Position numbers and translations under genes: made by a program. The notes under the pieces were generated by a model that ran no database searches, had not been told where the DNA came from, and saw only the letters and a list, made by a program, of their open reading frames with translations. Below, in pieces: positions 41,300 to 50,935 of a DNA stretch of 64,000 nucleotides (positions within the stretch are counted from its first letter, which is position 1; every line of letters starts with the position of its first letter). The DNA lies in NCBI RefSeq assembly GCF_000828895.1, contig NZ_AP014568.1:1681858-1745857 (forward strand), given 5' to 3'. This DNA comes from Serpentinimonas raichei (GTDB lineage Bacteria; Pseudomonadota; Gammaproteobacteria; Burkholderiales; Burkholderiaceae_C).

Positions 41300-42457
41300 T
41301 CAACTGCGGGCAGCGTAAGACGGCGCCTGGGCGCTGGTCGGGTGGCCCTGGAAATCGGTCCAACAGCGCTGGGTGAAGTCGTACAGCTTGCACTTGCGCG
41401 CGGTATCAAAATACCAGCGCCAACTGAACTGCTGGATGATGATGCGCCCGGGCAGCATGTCTTCGAGTTTCTGTTGCGCTTCCTTGAGCTTATACAGCGG
41501 CACGCTCATATCGACGTGGTGAGCGGTGTGCTCCATGATGTGGTGCACCAGCGCCCCGATGCGGTAGGGGAACTGCAGGTGCACGGTGGTCGAGACGAAG
41601 GGCGCCGCCTTGGCCCACAGGTGCTTGTCGTCGTGCCACTGCACGCTGGTGTGGGTGTGGTGCACATACACCACGAAGCCGATCATGGCGTTCCAAAACA
41701 AAAATGGCACCACAAAACCCATGACGATCAGCAGCCAAACCGCCTGCCCGGTGGCCACGGCCGCCCACACCAAACCTGCGTTCCAGAGCAGCGCCACCGC
41801 CGAGACGAACACCCCGTCCCAAATGAACTCGGAGCGCTGCGTGCCCATATAGGTTTTGCGCGGGAAGAACATGCGCAGCCACCACATTTCGATCAGGTAG
41901 TACAGCGCCGGGCCCCAGCCGCTGCGGTAGATGCGCTCCAGGGCACGGCGGCCGGGCGAGAGGGCCTCGAACTCGGCCTTGCTTAGGGGGGCCCAGACAA
42001 AATCCACCCCCTTGAGGTTGGTGTAGCCGTGGTGCACCACGTTGTGGCCCACCTCCCACAGGCTGTAGGGCGTGAGCGATGGGATCATGGCGATGCGACC
42101 CAGCACCCGGTTCAGGCCGCGGTGCGGGGTGTAGCTCTGGTGGCAGGCATCGTGCCCAATGATGAACAAACGCCCGATCACAAAACCCGCCGCCAGCGCG
42201 CACAACAGCTTGGCCCACCAGGCTTGCAACAAAATGGTGCCAGCGATCAGGGCGGCAAAAATGGCCCAGTCCAGCACCAGCAGCGCCACCGCGATGGCGG
42301 TGCGGCGCTCGGCCAGCGGGCTGATCCAGCCGCGGATGACCTTGCGGTGTGGCAGCGGGGCTCCGGTTGGGACCGGACGATCGGAGGCAGCGGATGCTGC
42401 ACCGGCTGCGGCTTGGAGCGGCTGCGCGCCGCTGAGGGGGTCTGGTGAAGTGTGCAT
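41300..42457 (-). CDS. Fatty acid desaturase family protein
   Basis: Membrane di-iron desaturase, 385 aa. The three histidine clusters are in place: GHDACHQ near residue 102, GHNVVHHGYTN near residue 140, and HHIMEHTAHHVD near residue 310. About four membrane helices lie between them. The first ~35 residues are a variable Ala/Pro tail. Family members introduce double bonds into acyl chains of membrane lipids, often in response to cold; position specificity cannot be read here. An alternative is a beta-carotene or alkane oxygenase-like member. Confidence 0.88.
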   Translation of the reverse strand: MHTSPDPLSGAQPLQAAAGAASAASDRPVPTGAPLPHRKVIRGWISPLAERRTAIAVALLVLDWAIFAALIAGTILLQAWWAKLLCALAAGFVIGRLFIIGHDACHQSYTPHRGLNRVLGRIAMIPSLTPYSLWEVGHNVVHHGYTNLKGVDFVWAPLSKAEFEALSPGRRALERIYRSGWGPALYYLIEMWWLRMFFPRKTYMGTQRSEFIWDGVFVSAVALLWNAGLVWAAVATGQAVWLLIVMGFVVPFLFWNAMIGFVVYVHHTHTSVQWHDDKHLWAKAAPFVSTTVHLQFPYRIGALVHHIMEHTAHHVDMSVPLYKLKEAQQKLEDMLPGRIIIQQFSWRWYFDTARKCKLYDFTQRCWTDFQGHPTSAQAPSYAARS

Positions 42458-42625
42458 CGATGAACGCAGGGGTTAAAAACGCCCGATCGGACGGCGCGCG
42501 GGACTCGCCTAGGCAACAACCATCTAGGCCTGTGCATTTTATTCCCTTATCCCCTACAGCAACTTGACAGACCGCAAAGACATCGAAACGCAGGCCAAAC
42601 CCCACACAACAACCACCGGCCTAGC

Positions 42626-42631
42626 TATAAT
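42626..42631 (+). promoter_or_regulatory. rpsT: Promoter -10 box of rpsT
   Basis: A perfect TATAAT 46 bases upstream of the rpsT ATG, in the 219-base gap after the divergent desaturase gene. No good -35 is evident, and the box is preceded by GC. The ribosome site CAAGGA lies near 42667. Confidence 0.6.
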
Positions 42632-42676
42632 CTAGGGTTTTGCTGGCAACATCCACAAACAACTCAAGGAACCCAC

Positions 42677-42979
42677 ATGGCCACCAAGCCCAAGAAAAAG
42701 AACCCACGTCTGGCGTCCGGGCGCAAACGCGCACGGCAAGACGTCAAGCTCAACGCCGCCAACACCTCGTTGCGCTCCAAATACCGCACCGCCGTCAAGA
42801 AGGTCGAAAAGGCCGTTCTGGCAGGCGACAAAACCCAAGCCTCGGCACTCTTTGCCCAAATGCAAGGCGTGGTGGACTCGATTGCCGACAAGGGCATTTT
42901 CCACAAAAACAAGGCCGCTCGCGACAAGAGCCGCCTGTCGGCCAAGGTCAAAGCCCTGGCCAGCACTGCAGCGGCCTGA
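42677..42979 (+). CDS. rpsT: 30S ribosomal protein S20
   Basis: Small basic primary rRNA-binding protein, 100 aa. The N terminus [20 protein letters not shown] and the two helices around [18 protein letters not shown] and [20 protein letters not shown] are diagnostic. It is monocistronic, with its own TATAAT upstream and a terminator about 100 bases downstream. The length, slightly above E. coli's 87 aa, is normal for Burkholderiales. Confidence 0.97.
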   Translation: MATKPKKKNPRLASGRKRARQDVKLNAANTSLRSKYRTAVKKVEKAVLAGDKTQASALFAQMQGVVDSIADKGIFHKNKAARDKSRLSAKVKALASTAAA

Positions 42980-43079
42980 GCCAAGCTCAGACCGACCGCC
43001 CAGGCTTGGGGGCTGCTAGGCCCCCTGCACAGCCTGCCGTTTGAACCGGGTGCGCTGCCAGCAAATCCCGCTCGATCGC

Positions 43080-43119
43080 AAAAAACCGCCACCGGCCCCG
43101 CGCCTGTTGGCGGTTTTTT
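43080..43119 (+). terminator. Rho-independent terminator of rpsT
   Basis: AAAAAACCGCCA at 43080-43091 pairs with TTGGCGGTTTTTT at 43107-43119, leaving a loop of about 15 bases; the T run completes the signal on the plus strand. Because it is A-flanked on the other side, it can also serve the convergent DUF3579 gene. Confidence 0.85.
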
Positions 43120-43136
43120 CTTGGGCGAGGCGCGCG

Positions 43137-43481
43137 CTATGGGGCCGGAGCCTGGGGTGCAGGGTGCCCTGGGGCGGGATCGGGCAACAGGCAGGCTTCG
43201 ACCACTTGCAGATCGTTGTCGCGGGCAAAACCGAGCACGAAATCCCACGCCATGGGGTCGTAGTCGCGCAAAGCGGTGTGCAGCACCACGCACTTGACGC
43301 CGTTGATCACTTTGGGTATGCACCACGGCGAGTAGCCCAGATGCGCGCCCGGCACCCGACCCGCTGGGTGAAACGGGCTCATCACGCCAGACAGGCGCTC
43401 GGCCCAGTCGCTCGGGCGAAAGGGCTTGCCGCTGCTCGTCAGGCCTTGGATAAAGACTTCATTGGCGCTCGGAGAGACCAT
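43137..43481 (-). CDS. DUF3579 domain protein
   Basis: 114 aa soluble protein of a betaproteobacterial family with no known role. Conserved-looking blocks include GLTSSGKPFRPSDWAERL, LGYSPWCIPKVINGVKCVV and ALRDYDPMAWDFVLGFARDN. The start at 43481 matches the family; an in-frame ATG 33 bases upstream is possible. It converges on rpsT and is divergent from argD. Confidence 0.85.
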   Translation of the reverse strand: MVSPSANEVFIQGLTSSGKPFRPSDWAERLSGVMSPFHPAGRVPGAHLGYSPWCIPKVINGVKCVVLHTALRDYDPMAWDFVLGFARDNDLQVVEACLLPDPAPGHPAPQAPAP

Positions 43482-43583
43482 GGGGGTACTGGCCCAAAAA
43501 GGATGGCCCACCAACCGCCGCCGAGGATCGCTCGCCGCACAGAGTGAACCGGTTGAGACCGATGGGTTAACGCAAGTATTCTA

Positions 43584-43595
43584 TCTTATATAAGA
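43584..43595. promoter_or_regulatory. Perfect palindrome TCTTATATAAGA, probable operator
   Basis: A 12-base perfect palindrome in an AT-rich patch of otherwise GC-rich DNA, in the 258-base gap between divergent DUF3579 and argD genes. It sits about 145 bases before argD and 100 bases before DUF3579. The shape suits a dimeric regulator. No other copy was noticed in the window. Confidence 0.45.
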
Positions 43596-43739
43596 CTTGG
43601 TGGTTGGGGACGCCCGCTGCTCGCGCAGCAGCGCCTACAATGAACCCCCGCTGCGCCCGGCCGCCCCTTGGCTGCGCGCCGGCACCGCCCCTGTAGGCAC
43701 ACGCCTTTACTTCAACCCCTTCCAACCAGGACCCGATCC

Positions 43740-44951
43740 ATGCTCCCAGCCGCCCCGGTGCAAGCGCACGTCATGAACACCTACGGCCGGGTGCCGATCG
43801 AGCTCTCGCACGGCCAGGGTTGCCGGGTTTGGGATGTGCATGGCAAGGTCTATCTGGATGCGCTGGGCGGAATCGCCGTCAACACGCTCGGGCACGCGCA
43901 CCCCAAGCTGGTGCCGGCGCTGCAAGCGCAGATCGGCCGCCTGATGCACATCAGCAACTACTACTACCACGCCGCCGCCGAGGAGCTGGCGCAGTTGCTG
44001 GTGCAGCGCTCGGGCCTGAGCAATGTGTTTTTCTGCTCCAGCGGGCTGGAGGCCAACGAGGCCGCGCTCAAGCTGGCGCGCAAGTTTGGGCACGACAAGG
44101 GCATTGCGCGGCCCGAGATCGTGGTCTATGAAAAGGCCTTTCACGGCCGCTCCATCGCCACCCTGAGCGCGACCGGCAACCCCAAGGTGCAGGCCGGGTT
44201 CGAGCCGCTGCTAGAGGGCTTCATCCGCGTGCCGCTCAACGACATCGAGGCAATCCGCCGCGCCACCGTGGGCAACCCGAACGTGGTGGCGGTGTTCCTA
44301 GAGGCCATCCAGGGCGAAGGCGGCGTCAACCCGGCCAGCGCCGACTACCTGCAGCAAGTGCGCGCGCTGTGCGACACCCACGACTGGCTGCTGATGATCG
44401 ACGAGGTGCAGTGCGGCATGGGGCGCACCGGCAAGTGGTTTGCGCACCAGTGGGCCGGCATTTTGCCCGACGTGATGCCGCTGGCCAAGGGCTTGGGCTC
44501 CGGGGTGCCGATCGGGGCCGTGGTGGCCGGCCCCAAAGCGGCGCAGCTGTTCCAGCCCGGCAACCATGGCAGCACCTTTGGCGGCAACCCGCTGGCGCTG
44601 CGCGCGGGCATCGAAACCATCCGCATCATGGAAGAAGACGGGCTGCTGGAGCACGCCGCCCAAGTGGGTTTGCAGTTGCAGACGCTGCTGAGCACGCAGT
44701 TGCTGCGCGTGCCCGGCGTGCGCGAGGTGCGCGGCAAGGGGCTGATGATTGGCATCGAGCTCGACCGCCCCTGCGCCGCGCTGGTGAACCGCTGCGCCGA
44801 GGCCGGGCTGCTGATCAGCGTCACCGCCGACCGCGTGATCCGCTTGGTGCCGCCGCTCATCCTCACTGCGGCCGAGGCCGACGAGATCGTGGCCCTGCTG
44901 GTGCCGCAGATCAAGGCCTTTCTGGCTGAAACACCGGCTGCCGCGGCCTAA
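43740..44951 (+). CDS. argD: Acetylornithine/succinyldiaminopimelate aminotransferase
   Basis: Class III PLP aminotransferase, 403 aa, forming N-acetylornithine in arginine synthesis and often also serving lysine synthesis. Motifs: GIAVNTLGHAHP near the N terminus, the SSGLEANEAALKLAR PLP-phosphate loop, MIDEVQCGMGRTGKWFAHQ, and the Schiff-base Lys in MPLAKGLGSGVPIGAV. STFGGNPLA follows. The start at 43740 (MLPAAPVQAHVMNTYGRVP) fits homologues; upstream frame is noncoding. argF follows 46 bases later. Confidence 0.95.
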   Translation: MLPAAPVQAHVMNTYGRVPIELSHGQGCRVWDVHGKVYLDALGGIAVNTLGHAHPKLVPALQAQIGRLMHISNYYYHAAAEELAQLLVQRSGLSNVFFCSSGLEANEAALKLARKFGHDKGIARPEIVVYEKAFHGRSIATLSATGNPKVQAGFEPLLEGFIRVPLNDIEAIRRATVGNPNVVAVFLEAIQGEGGVNPASADYLQQVRALCDTHDWLLMIDEVQCGMGRTGKWFAHQWAGILPDVMPLAKGLGSGVPIGAVVAGPKAAQLFQPGNHGSTFGGNPLALRAGIETIRIMEEDGLLEHAAQVGLQLQTLLSTQLLRVPGVREVRGKGLMIGIELDRPCAALVNRCAEAGLLISVTADRVIRLVPPLILTAAEADEIVALLVPQIKAFLAETPAAAA

Positions 44952-44997
44952 GCTGCCAACACCAAAACCACCCTTCACGCCCTTGGAGCCCGCGCCC

Positions 44998-45960
44998 ATG
45001 ACCCCCGCCGCCCCGCCGCTCAAGCACTACCTGCAATTCAAGGATTTCAGCGCCGCCGAGTACGCCTACCTGTTCGAGCGCACCTGGCTGATCAAGCGCA
45101 AGTTCAAAACCTACCAAAAGCACCACAGCCTGTGCGACCGCACGCTGGCCATGATTTTCGAGAAAGCCAGCACGCGCACCCGGGTCAGCTTTGAGGCCGG
45201 CATGTACCAGATGGGCGGCAGCGTGGTGCACCTGACCACCGGCGACAGCCAGCTCGGGCGCGCCGAGCCGATCGAAGACAGCGCGCGCGTGATCAGCCGC
45301 ATGACCGATCTGGTGATGATCCGCACCTACGAGCAGAGCAAGATCGAGCGCTTTGCGGCGCACTCGCGCGTGCCGGTGATCAACGGCCTGACGAACGAAT
45401 TTCACCCCTGCCAGATTTTGGCCGACCTGTTCACTTGGCTCGAACACCGGGCCGCCCGCGCCGATGGCGGGATCGACGTGGGCGCGCTGCGCGGCATCCG
45501 CGTGGCCTGGGTGGGCGACGGCAACAACATGGCCAACACCTGGGTGCAGGCGGCGCAGGTGCTGGGCTTCAAGGTGCACGTGAGCACGCCCAGCGGCTAC
45601 GCCATCAAGCCCGAGGTGGCCGGTGTGAGCGCCGACGACGCCTGCTGGCAGGCCTTTGACAACCCGCTGCAAGCCTGCGCCGGGGCCGATCTGGTGACCA
45701 CCGACGTCTGGACCAGCATGGGCTTCGAGGCCGAAAACGAGGCGCGGCGGCAGGCCTTCGCCGCCTGGTGCGTAACCCCGGCGCTCATGGCCCAAGCCCA
45801 CCCCGAGGCGCTGTTCATGCACTGCCTGCCCGCGCACCGGGGCGAGGAAGTGGCGGCCGAGGTGATCGACGGGCCGCAGAGCGTGGTCTGGGACGAAGCC
45901 GAAAACCGCATGCACGTGCAAAAAGCCCTGATGGAATACCTGCTGCTGGGGCGGCAATAA
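44998..45960 (+). CDS. argF: Ornithine carbamoyltransferase
   Basis: Makes citrulline from ornithine and carbamoyl phosphate. The 320 aa protein carries the carbamoyl-phosphate loop EKASTRTRVSFEAGMYQ, the HPCQILADL block and the ornithine-site HCLPAHRGEEV. The ATG at 44998 has GGAG ten bases upstream; an in-frame TTG at 44983 overlaps that site and is unlikely. Operon with argD is probable. Confidence 0.96.
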   Translation: MTPAAPPLKHYLQFKDFSAAEYAYLFERTWLIKRKFKTYQKHHSLCDRTLAMIFEKASTRTRVSFEAGMYQMGGSVVHLTTGDSQLGRAEPIEDSARVISRMTDLVMIRTYEQSKIERFAAHSRVPVINGLTNEFHPCQILADLFTWLEHRAARADGGIDVGALRGIRVAWVGDGNNMANTWVQAAQVLGFKVHVSTPSGYAIKPEVAGVSADDACWQAFDNPLQACAGADLVTTDVWTSMGFEAENEARRQAFAAWCVTPALMAQAHPEALFMHCLPAHRGEEVAAEVIDGPQSVVWDEAENRMHVQKALMEYLLLGRQ

Positions 45961-46009
45961 TCCCCATGCCCTTGCCCATGCCCGTGCCCGCACGTCGTCT
46001 TGGCCCTGC

Positions 46010-47257
46010 ATGACCCCGGCTTTTGACGTGGCCATCGTCGGCGCGGGCGCGGCCGGCTTGTTTTGCGCCGGCATCGCGGGCCAGCGCGGGCTGCGCGTGC
46101 TGCTGCTCGATCACGCGCCCAAGATGGCCGAGAAAATCCGCATCTCGGGCGGCGGGCGCTGCAATTTCACCAACCGCGACCTCGACCCACACCAGCCGCA
46201 GCGCCACTTTTTAAGCCAGAACCCGGCCTTTTGCCGCTCGGCGCTGGCGCGCTACACCCCGGCCGATTTCATCGCGCTGCTGCAGCGCCACGGCGTGGCG
46301 TGGCAAGAAAAGCACAAGGGCCAGTTGTTTTGCACCCGCTCGGCGCAGGACCTGATCGACCTGCTGCTGCGCGAATGCGGCGCCGGCGGCGTGACGCACT
46401 GGCAGCCCTGCCGCGTGCTGCACGTGGCTTACAGCGACGCCACCCATGCCGAGGGTGCCGCCGCCCTGCCCTACACCCTGCAAACCGAGCGCGGCAGCGT
46501 GGTCTGCCGCTCGCTGGTGGTGGCCTCCGGCGGCTTGCCGGTGCCCAAAATCGGGGCCAGCGACTGGGGCTTGCGGCTGGCGCAGCAGTTTGGCCTGGGG
46601 CTGGTGGAACCCCGGCCGGCGCTGGTGCCGCTCACCTTCGAGCCCCAAAGCTGGGCCCCTTATGCGCACTTGGCCGGGCTGGCGCTGCCGGTGCGCATCA
46701 ATACCGGCAGCAAAAAACAGGCCATGGCATTCGACGAAGACCTACTCTTTACCCACCGCGGCCTGAGCGGCCCGGCGGGGCTGCAAATATCGAGCTACTG
46801 GAACCCCGGCCAAGCCTTGCGCATCGACCTGCACCCCCAAGCCCGGCTCGACGCCGCGCTGCAAACGGCCAAGGCAGCAGGCGGGCGCAAGCTGCTGCCC
46901 AACGCGCTGGCGCAGCACCTGCCGCAGCGCCTGTGTGACATTTGGACGCAGCACCGGCCCGACTGGCAGCGCCCCTTGAGCGATTGCAGCGACAAGGCGC
47001 TGGCGCAACTGGCCGAGAGCCTGCACCACTGGGCCCCCAGCCCCAGCGGCGACGAAGGCTGGGCCAAGGCCGAAGTGATGCGCGGCGGCGTGGATACGCG
47101 CCAGCTATCCTCGCAAAGCTTGGAGTCCAGCCAGCCCGGGCTGTACTTCATCGGCGAAGTGGTGGACGTGACCGGCTGGCTCGGCGGCTACAACTTCCAA
47201 TGGGCCTGGGCCAGCGCGCACGCCTGCGCGCTGGCTTTGCCACCCAGCCCGCACTGA
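46010..47257 (+). CDS. YhiN/HI0933 family FAD-dependent flavoprotein
   Basis: 415 aa flavoprotein with the N-terminal dinucleotide fold VGAGAAGLFCAGIAGQRG, then KIRISGGGRCNFTNRD, the signature of the HI0933 family, and a C-terminal FIGEVVDVTGWLGGYNFQWAWASAH closing the FAD site. Function is unresolved; recent family work suggests roles in tRNA-like or redox chemistry but no firm substrate. It begins 50 bases after argF on the same strand. Confidence 0.92.
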   Translation: MTPAFDVAIVGAGAAGLFCAGIAGQRGLRVLLLDHAPKMAEKIRISGGGRCNFTNRDLDPHQPQRHFLSQNPAFCRSALARYTPADFIALLQRHGVAWQEKHKGQLFCTRSAQDLIDLLLRECGAGGVTHWQPCRVLHVAYSDATHAEGAAALPYTLQTERGSVVCRSLVVASGGLPVPKIGASDWGLRLAQQFGLGLVEPRPALVPLTFEPQSWAPYAHLAGLALPVRINTGSKKQAMAFDEDLLFTHRGLSGPAGLQISSYWNPGQALRIDLHPQARLDAALQTAKAAGGRKLLPNALAQHLPQRLCDIWTQHRPDWQRPLSDCSDKALAQLAESLHHWAPSPSGDEGWAKAEVMRGGVDTRQLSSQSLESSQPGLYFIGEVVDVTGWLGGYNFQWAWASAHACALALPPSPH

Positions 47258-47364
47258 CACGGGCGTAGGGGAAACCAGGCCACGGCAGCGCACAAAAAGG
47301 CTCTGGGCGATAATCGGGCCCGTTTCCTATCCTCGACCCCCAATCCTTTGCACCGGCAACCCCC

Positions 47365-47691
47365 ATGACTGACACCCAACAACGCATCGACAGCTTGGTC
47401 AAATCGCACGAAGTCGTGCTGTTCATGAAAGGCACCGCTTCCTTCCCCATGTGCGGCTTTTCGGGCCGCGCGCTGCAAATTCTCAAGGCCTGCGGCGTCG
47501 AATCCAGCGCCGTCAAGGCCGTCAACGTGCTCGACGACCCGGCCATCCGCCAAGGCATCAAGGACTACAGCAATTGGCCCACCATCCCGCAACTGTACGT
47601 GCGCGGCGAGTTCATCGGCGGCTCCGACATCATGGTGGAGATGTACGAGTCGGGCGAGCTGCAGCAGGTGCTGTCCGCCTCCAAGGTCTGA
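47365..47691 (+). CDS. grxD: Monothiol glutaredoxin, Grx4/GrxD type
   Basis: 108 aa protein that binds and delivers [2Fe-2S] clusters with glutathione. The active-site motif is CGFS in KGTASFPMCGFSGRALQ near residue 30, with the TIPQLYVRGEFIGGSDIM block providing the glutathione-binding loop. It stands alone downstream of the flavoprotein gene and converges on the second transglycosylase gene. Confidence 0.97.
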   Translation: MTDTQQRIDSLVKSHEVVLFMKGTASFPMCGFSGRALQILKACGVESSAVKAVNVLDDPAIRQGIKDYSNWPTIPQLYVRGEFIGGSDIMVEMYESGELQQVLSASKV

Positions 47692-47706
47692 AGCAAAGCA
47701 GCGCGC

Positions 47707-48336
47707 TTAGCCCACCCGCCAGCGCTGCTGCGCCGCAAACACCGCGTTGGGGTAGGGGCTGCGGCCGCGGCTGCCGTTGTAGCGGCCCAGCGCCAGAAAC
47801 AAATCTCCGCGCTCGCGGTCGAGGTAATGGCGCAAAATCACGCAGCCAAAGCGCAGATTGGTTTTAAGCTGAAACAGGCCGCCCACGTCGCCATCGCCGA
47901 TCAAACGCGCCCAAAAGGGCATGATCTGCATAAACCCGCGCGCCCCCACGACCGAGATCGCAAACTGCCTGAAGCCGCTCTCGACCTGGATGAGGCCCAG
48001 CACCAGCGACTCGTCGAGCCCGGCGCGGCGGCTCTCGTACCAAACCGTCTGAAAAAAATCGACCCGCTGTTGCAGTTCGGGCATGCGCCGCGCCAGCCGT
48101 GGGCTGAGTTGCGTGAGCCAGCGCAAATAGGCCATGCGCGCTTCGCTGCTGGGGAACTCGGGCTCTAGCGGGTCGTTGAACTCCACCGCGGCGCGCAAGG
48201 CGTGGCGCACCGAATCGGCCAGCGGTTCCTCCAACTGGCTGGCCGCCACCGGGCGCAGCGGCCAAGCGGCCGTGGCTGCCGCAGCGCAGCCCAAGGCGGC
48301 GCTGGTCCAACGGCGGCGGCTCCAAGCTGCGGCCAC
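47707..48336 (-). CDS. Lytic transglycosylase domain protein
   Basis: 209 aa periplasmic SLT-type enzyme. A signal peptide with a basic start and a hydrophobic core (AALGCAAAATAAWPL) precedes the mature part. The catalytic Glu is in LGLIQVESGFRQFAISVVGARGFMQIMP near residue 125, and the late block LALGRYNGSRGRSPYPNAV is typical. It begins 15 bases after proS on the same strand. It is smaller than the 333 aa transglycosylase at 10.6-11.6 kb and not a close paralogue. Confidence 0.9.
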   Translation of the reverse strand: MAAAWSRRRWTSAALGCAAAATAAWPLRPVAASQLEEPLADSVRHALRAAVEFNDPLEPEFPSSEARMAYLRWLTQLSPRLARRMPELQQRVDFFQTVWYESRRAGLDESLVLGLIQVESGFRQFAISVVGARGFMQIMPFWARLIGDGDVGGLFQLKTNLRFGCVILRHYLDRERGDLFLALGRYNGSRGRSPYPNAVFAAQQRWRVG

Positions 48337-48351
48337 ATCAACCCCCTGGCT

Positions 48352-50097
48352 TCACAAGCCCAGACGCTGGCGCAGCCACGGCAGCGCCTCGTCCAGCGCC
48401 AGCTTGCTGGGCTGCGCCTCGCGCCGGTGCTGGTACTCGATCTGGCCCTCTTTGAGGCCCTTGTCGCCCACCGTCAGGCGGTGCGGCACGCCGATCAGCT
48501 CCCAGTCGGCAAACATGGCCCCGGGGCGCTCGCCGCGGTCGTCGAGCAGCACATCGACTCCCAGCGCCTTCAGTTCGCCATAGAGCCGCTCGGCCGCCTC
48601 GCGCACTGGCGCGCTGCGCTCCATCCCGATCGGGCAGATCACCAGCGTGAAGGGGGCAATCGCGTCGGGCCAGATGATGCCGCGCTCGTCGTGGTTTTGC
48701 TCGATCGCCGCCGCCGGCAAGCGCGTGATGCCAATGCCGTAGCAGCCCATCTCGAACGGTTTGGGCTTGCCGTCTTCGTCCAGAAAAGTGGCGTTCATGG
48801 CGCGGCTGTATTTGGTTCCGAGGTAGAACACATGCCCGACTTCGATGCCGCGCTCGATTTGCAGTTCCCCGGCCCCGTCGGGCGAGGGGTCGCCCGGCAG
48901 CACGTTGCGGATGTCGGCCACGCAATCGGGCTCGGGCAGGTCGCGGCCCCAGTTGACGCCGGTGAGGTGGTGATCGGCCTGGTTGGCACCGCAAACCCAG
49001 TCGGCCATCAGCGCCACTTCGCGGTCGGCAACCACTTGCACGGGCTGCTTGAGCCCGAGCGGCCCGAGGTAGCCGGGTTTGCTGCCAAAGTGGGCCACGA
49101 TCTCGGCCTCGGTGGCAAAGCGGTAGCCCAGATTGAGCCCCGGCAACTTGCCCACCTTGACCTCGTTCATGTCGTGGTCGCCGCGCAGCAGCAGCAGCCA
49201 GATGCGGGTGGCGACGATTTCGTCGCGCTCATTGATCTCTTCGGTGGCCAGCACCAGCGACTTGACGGTGCGCGCCAGCGGCAGACCGAGCAGCGCAGCC
49301 ACGTCGGCGCAGGTGCTTTTGCCCGGCGTCGGGGTGAGCGTGAGCAGCTGGCTCGGTGCCGGGCGCGGGCCGGCCGGGGCCAGCGCCTCGGCCTTTTCGA
49401 GGTTGGCGGCGTAGCCGCTGTGCGGGCAATAGACGATGGCGTCTTCGCCGGTGCTGGCAATGACCTGGAATTCTTCGCTCAGGTCGCCACCGATGGCCCC
49501 GCTGTCGGCCGCCACGGCGCGGTAGCGCAGCCCAAAGCGATCAAAAATGCGCCGGTACGCCGCCCCCATGGCCTGGTAGCTGGCCTGCGCCGCGTCGCGG
49601 TCGCGGTCGAAGCTGTAGGCGTCTTTCATGGTGAACTCGCGCCCGCGCATCAGGCCAAAGCGCGGACGCCGCTCGTCGCGGAACTTGGTCTGGATCTGGT
49701 AAAAATTTTTCGGCAACTGCTTGTAGCTGCGCAGCTCTTGGCGCGCAAGGTCGGTCACCACCTCTTCGCTGGTGGGCTGCACCACGTAGTCGCGCTGGTG
49801 CCGGTCTTGGATGCGCAGCAGCTCGGGGCCCATTTTTTCGAAGCGCCCGGTCTCTTGCCACAACTCGGCCGGTTGCACCACCGGCATGGTGAGCTCGATC
49901 GCTCCGGCGGCGTCCATTTCCTCGCGCACGATGCGCTCGACCTTGCGGATCACGCGCAAGCCCATGGGCAAGTAGGTGTAAATGCCAGCCCCGAGTTTTT
50001 TGATCAGGCCGGCGCGCAGCATCAGGCGGTGGCTGGCCACTTCGGCGTCGGCGGGGGCTTCTTTGAGGGTGGAGATGAAGAACTGGGAGGCTTTCAT
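48352..50097 (-). CDS. proS: Proline--tRNA ligase
   Basis: Class II aminoacyl-tRNA synthetase, 581 aa, of the bacterial type with an inserted editing domain (about residues 230-410) that hydrolyses Ala-tRNA-Pro. Motif 1 lies near [18 protein letters not shown], motif 2 near [20 protein letters not shown] and motif 3 near [13 protein letters not shown] with [10 protein letters not shown]. The C-terminal anticodon-binding domain follows. Its ATG is 193 bases from the divergent rppH start. Confidence 0.97.
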   Translation of the reverse strand: MKASQFFISTLKEAPADAEVASHRLMLRAGLIKKLGAGIYTYLPMGLRVIRKVERIVREEMDAAGAIELTMPVVQPAELWQETGRFEKMGPELLRIQDRHQRDYVVQPTSEEVVTDLARQELRSYKQLPKNFYQIQTKFRDERRPRFGLMRGREFTMKDAYSFDRDRDAAQASYQAMGAAYRRIFDRFGLRYRAVAADSGAIGGDLSEEFQVIASTGEDAIVYCPHSGYAANLEKAEALAPAGPRPAPSQLLTLTPTPGKSTCADVAALLGLPLARTVKSLVLATEEINERDEIVATRIWLLLLRGDHDMNEVKVGKLPGLNLGYRFATEAEIVAHFGSKPGYLGPLGLKQPVQVVADREVALMADWVCGANQADHHLTGVNWGRDLPEPDCVADIRNVLPGDPSPDGAGELQIERGIEVGHVFYLGTKYSRAMNATFLDEDGKPKPFEMGCYGIGITRLPAAAIEQNHDERGIIWPDAIAPFTLVICPIGMERSAPVREAAERLYGELKALGVDVLLDDRGERPGAMFADWELIGVPHRLTVGDKGLKEGQIEYQHRREAQPSKLALDEALPWLRQRLGL

Positions 50098-50290
50098 GGG
50101 GCGTTGTAGCTAAAGATTCGATGCAGCCCCGCAAGTCTGGGACGCAGTGGCACGCAGCAGCGCAACCGAATCAGCGCCGAATCGCAAGGATTCAGCCGGG
50201 CCCGGTTTTGGCCTGCGCCGACCTCGGAAATGCCACCTGCGCGTGCGCCAGCGGTGCATAATCGAGTCAGTTTAAAAATTGGGGTTGATT

Positions 50291-50935
50291 ATGCTTGACA
50301 GAGACGGCTTTAGGCCGAACGTCGGCATCATTCTGCTCAACCAGAAGAACCAAGTGTTCTGGGGCAAACGCATCCGCACCCACTCTTGGCAATTTCCGCA
50401 AGGCGGCATCGACCGGGGCGAATCCCCCGAGCAGGCCATGTTCCGCGAGTTGCACGAAGAGGTCGGACTCAAGCCCGAGCATGTGAGCATCGTGGCCCGC
50501 ACACGAGACTGGTTGCGCTACGAGGTGCCGGACCGCTACATCCGCCGCGAGGCGCGCGGTCACTACAAGGGCCAGAAACAGATCTGGTATTTGCTGCGTC
50601 TGCTCGGCGGCGACTGGCTGCTCAACTTGCGTGCCAGCAGCCACCCCGAGTTCGACGCCTGGCGCTGGCACGACTACTGGGTGCCGCTGGACGTGGTGGT
50701 GGAATTCAAACGCGGCGTCTATGAAATGGCGCTCACCGAGCTGGCGCGGCATTTGCCCGCGGACGGGCGCCCGCGCAGCGCTCGCTTCCCAACGCGCCCG
50801 CGCGGCAGCTTGGCGGCCAACGACTTGATGCCCCCGCACATGGAGCTCCCCCCCGGCGCCGTTTTCGACCCCATCCCCCAGTTTGAGGGCAGCATACAAA
50901 CGCCCATTCACACCGATCGATCCTCCACCCCATGA
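50291..50935 (+). CDS. rppH: RNA pyrophosphohydrolase
   Basis: Nudix hydrolase removing pyrophosphate from 5' ends of mRNA, which triggers decay. The Nudix box is [23 protein letters not shown] (GX5EX7REUXEEXGU fulfilled) near residues 37-59. The start at 50291 ([17 protein letters not shown]) matches RppH proteins. At 214 aa it exceeds the ~160 aa E. coli protein by a proline-rich tail, usual in Burkholderiales. Its stop overlaps the next start by four bases (ATGA). Confidence 0.95.
   Translation: MLDRDGFRPNVGIILLNQKNQVFWGKRIRTHSWQFPQGGIDRGESPEQAMFRELHEEVGLKPEHVSIVARTRDWLRYEVPDRYIRREARGHYKGQKQIWYLLRLLGGDWLLNLRASSHPEFDAWRWHDYWVPLDVVVEFKRGVYEMALTELARHLPADGRPRSARFPTRPRGSLAANDLMPPHMELPPGAVFDPIPQFEGSIQTPIHTDRSSTP

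Noticed and set aside
44983..45000. TTG at 44983 as the argF start
   Set aside because: It overlaps the GGAG ribosome site that serves the ATG at 44998, and homologues begin at or after the ATG.
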